The notes below the pieces were generated by a model that ran no database searches, had not been told where the DNA came from, and was given only the letters and a program-made list of their open reading frames with translations. This document shows, in pieces, positions 7,684-8,075 of a DNA stretch of 8,075 bases. The position numbers were made by a program, and so were the translations under genes. Within the stretch, counting starts at the first letter, position 1. The number at the start of each line of letters is the position of its first letter. Source of the DNA: Gammaproteobacteria bacterium (GTDB taxonomy: Bacteria; Pseudomonadota; Gammaproteobacteria; SZUA-229); the NCBI GenBank assembly GCA_030641945.1, contig DAOWLL010000056.1, positions 1 to 8,075 of the forward strand, written 5' to 3'.

Positions 7684-7712
7684 AGTATGGTTTTTTATTG
7701 TCGCAGGGTCAA
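7684..7712 (-). promoter_or_regulatory. Sigma70-type promoter of hrcA
   Basis: TTGACC (7707-7712), a 17-base spacer, then CATACT (7684-7689). This gives 5 of 6 and 4 of 6 matches to the sigma70 consensus at ideal spacing. Transcription would begin near 7677, at the edge of CIRCE. The CTTGACC block with the CCATACT block could also be read as a weak sigma32 promoter, but the -10 lacks the CCCCAT core seen in front of grpE and dnaK. Confidence 0.75.
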
Positions 7713-7773
7713 GGGCTTAGGTGTTTTTTGGCTGGATGATTTGATGCTTATTACACTTTACTAAATTGATAGA

Positions 7774-7803
7774 TTTTGTTTCGCCATCAAGGCGAAAACA
7801 AAA
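7774..7803. repeat. Interrupted palindrome upstream of the hrcA promoter
   Basis: TTTTGTTTCGCC (7774-7785) pairs with GGCGAAAACAAAA (7791-7803) around ATCAA, with one unpaired A. On both strands the T-rich side comes first and the A-rich side last, so it lacks the trailing T-tract of an intrinsic terminator unless the full stem is counted. It may end the lolD-side transcript or bind a regulator; neither is shown. Confidence 0.5.
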
Positions 7804-7827
7804 GTTGGTATACACGATTAACCGATG

Positions 7828-7851
7828 TTCGCGGCTAAAGCCGCTCCTACA
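7828..7851 (-). repeat. REP-like hairpin with GTAG head
   Basis: Read on the minus strand it starts TGTAGGAGCGGCTTTAGCCG and ends CGAA. The stem AGCGGC/GCCGCT type arms (7831-7836 with 7839-7844) pair perfectly over 6 bp with a 2-base centre. The GTAGGAGC head followed by a GC palindrome matches, from memory, REP sequences of Pseudomonas, Stenotrophomonas and Xanthomonas, which are mobilised by RAYT (Y1-type) transposases. No such transposase is in this window. Confidence 0.7.
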
Positions 7852-7864
7852 GTTAACAAAAAAA

Positions 7865-7892
7865 CCTCTGTGTTCTCTGTGACCTCTGTGGC
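7865..7892. repeat. Short-period CTCTGTG repeat
   Basis: Three units of about 9 bases; on the minus strand CACAGAGGT, CACAGAGAA, CACAGAGGT. Without a partner arm nearby it is a single arm. A two-unit copy is at 2553-2572. The unit resembles the CGCAGAGG and CACAGATGAA units that form the arms of the two nested elements. Confidence 0.6.
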
Positions 7893-7926
7893 TAAAAGTT
7901 TAATTGGCCGGATATTTGGAACAAAG

Positions 7927-7958
7927 TCCCGGATTGCGCTTCGCTTCATCCAGGCTAC
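7927..7958 (-). repeat. REP-like hairpin after the lolD-like gene
   Basis: The minus strand begins GTAGCCTGGATGAAG and ends AATCCGGGA. CCTGGAT pairs with ATCCGGG with a single G-T type mismatch, and the centre holds GCGAAGC. The unit ends 8 bases after the stop codon of the upstream gene, a usual place for REP sequences, where they can protect the transcript from 3' decay or aid termination. A half copy is at 2408-2431. Confidence 0.65.
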
Positions 7959-7966
7959 AACTCGTC

Positions 7967-8075
7967 TTACTGTAATTGAAGTATCCCATCTTCGAGCTCA
8001 TAAACGGTATCCAGTCGCTCTGCGATGTGCAGGTCATGGGTAACCATGATGAGGGACGTTTTATAGCTCCTGTTG
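7967..8075 (-). CDS. lolD: ABC transporter ATPase, C-terminal end, probably LolD (partial)
   Basis: Only the last 36 codons lie in the window; the gene continues past the right edge. The translation contains TSLIMVTHDLHIAERLDTVY, then ELEDGILQLQ and a TAA stop. THD is the switch-histidine motif of ABC ATPases, and the following AERLD...ELEDG matches the end of LolD, the cytoplasmic ATPase of the LolCDE complex that extracts lipoproteins from the inner membrane for transfer to the outer membrane. ABC ATPase is near certain. The LolD assignment rests on this short tail and on the absence of any C-terminal extension after the DG(I/R)L segment; other short exporters (MacB, FtsE type) remain possible. 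Distance (344 bases) and the hrcA promoter indicate it is not co-transcribed with hrcA. Confidence 0.7.
   Translation of the reverse strand, partial: NRSYKTSLIMVTHDLHIAERLDTVYELEDGILQLQ

Noticed and set aside
7825..8043. Plus-strand frame of 72 codons across the REP repeats
   Set aside because: It runs over REP-like repeats and antisense to the lolD-like end; no ribosome site or domain.

Overview
The window looks like a chromosomal segment of a gammaproteobacterium. This rests on the gene order hrcA-grpE-dnaK-dnaJ-dapB, the close resemblance of DnaK, DnaJ, GrpE and DapB to gammaproteobacterial proteins as I remember them, sigma32-type heat-shock promoters, and REP-like palindromes. HrcA is absent from enterics, so a deeper lineage is more likely (Chromatiales- or Xanthomonadales-like). 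I cannot name the species. Every gene is on the minus strand, so transcription runs from the right edge to the left.

Layout, right to left. 7967-8075: the C-terminal end of an ABC ATPase, probably LolD, cut by the window edge. 7623-7966: a repeat-rich intergenic region holding two REP-like hairpins, a CTCTGTG repeat and an interrupted palindrome, then a sigma70-type promoter and a CIRCE operator in front of hrcA. 7622-2643: the DnaK chaperone cluster hrcA, grpE, dnaK, dnaJ. 2642-1983: 660 bases without a gene, holding a mosaic of repeat fragments, a 174-base nested inverted repeat, two small hairpins and the dapB promoter. 1982-1182: dapB (lysine/diaminopimelate synthesis). 1120-179: fabD (fatty-acid synthesis). 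170-2: a second nested inverted repeat just after fabD.

The heat-shock genes appear to have two control layers. hrcA has a sigma70-like promoter whose predicted start point sits on the upstream edge of a CIRCE operator, which is autorepression by HrcA. grpE and dnaK each have their own sigma32-type promoter with the same -10 element (CCCCATATA) and the same 13-base spacer. The grpE promoter lies inside a long two-part palindrome. A 9-bp GC hairpin separates dnaK from dnaJ. HrcA would set basal repression and sigma32 would drive the DnaK-DnaJ-GrpE machine under stress.

I see no defence system, CRISPR array, RNA gene or complete insertion sequence. The least ordinary material is the intergenic repeats: two nested inverted-repeat elements of about 170 bp with the same design but unrelated sequence, built from short-period arms that also occur as fragments elsewhere in the window. 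I found no clear intrinsic terminator after fabD, dnaJ or the lolD-like gene. In each case a palindromic repeat lies downstream.
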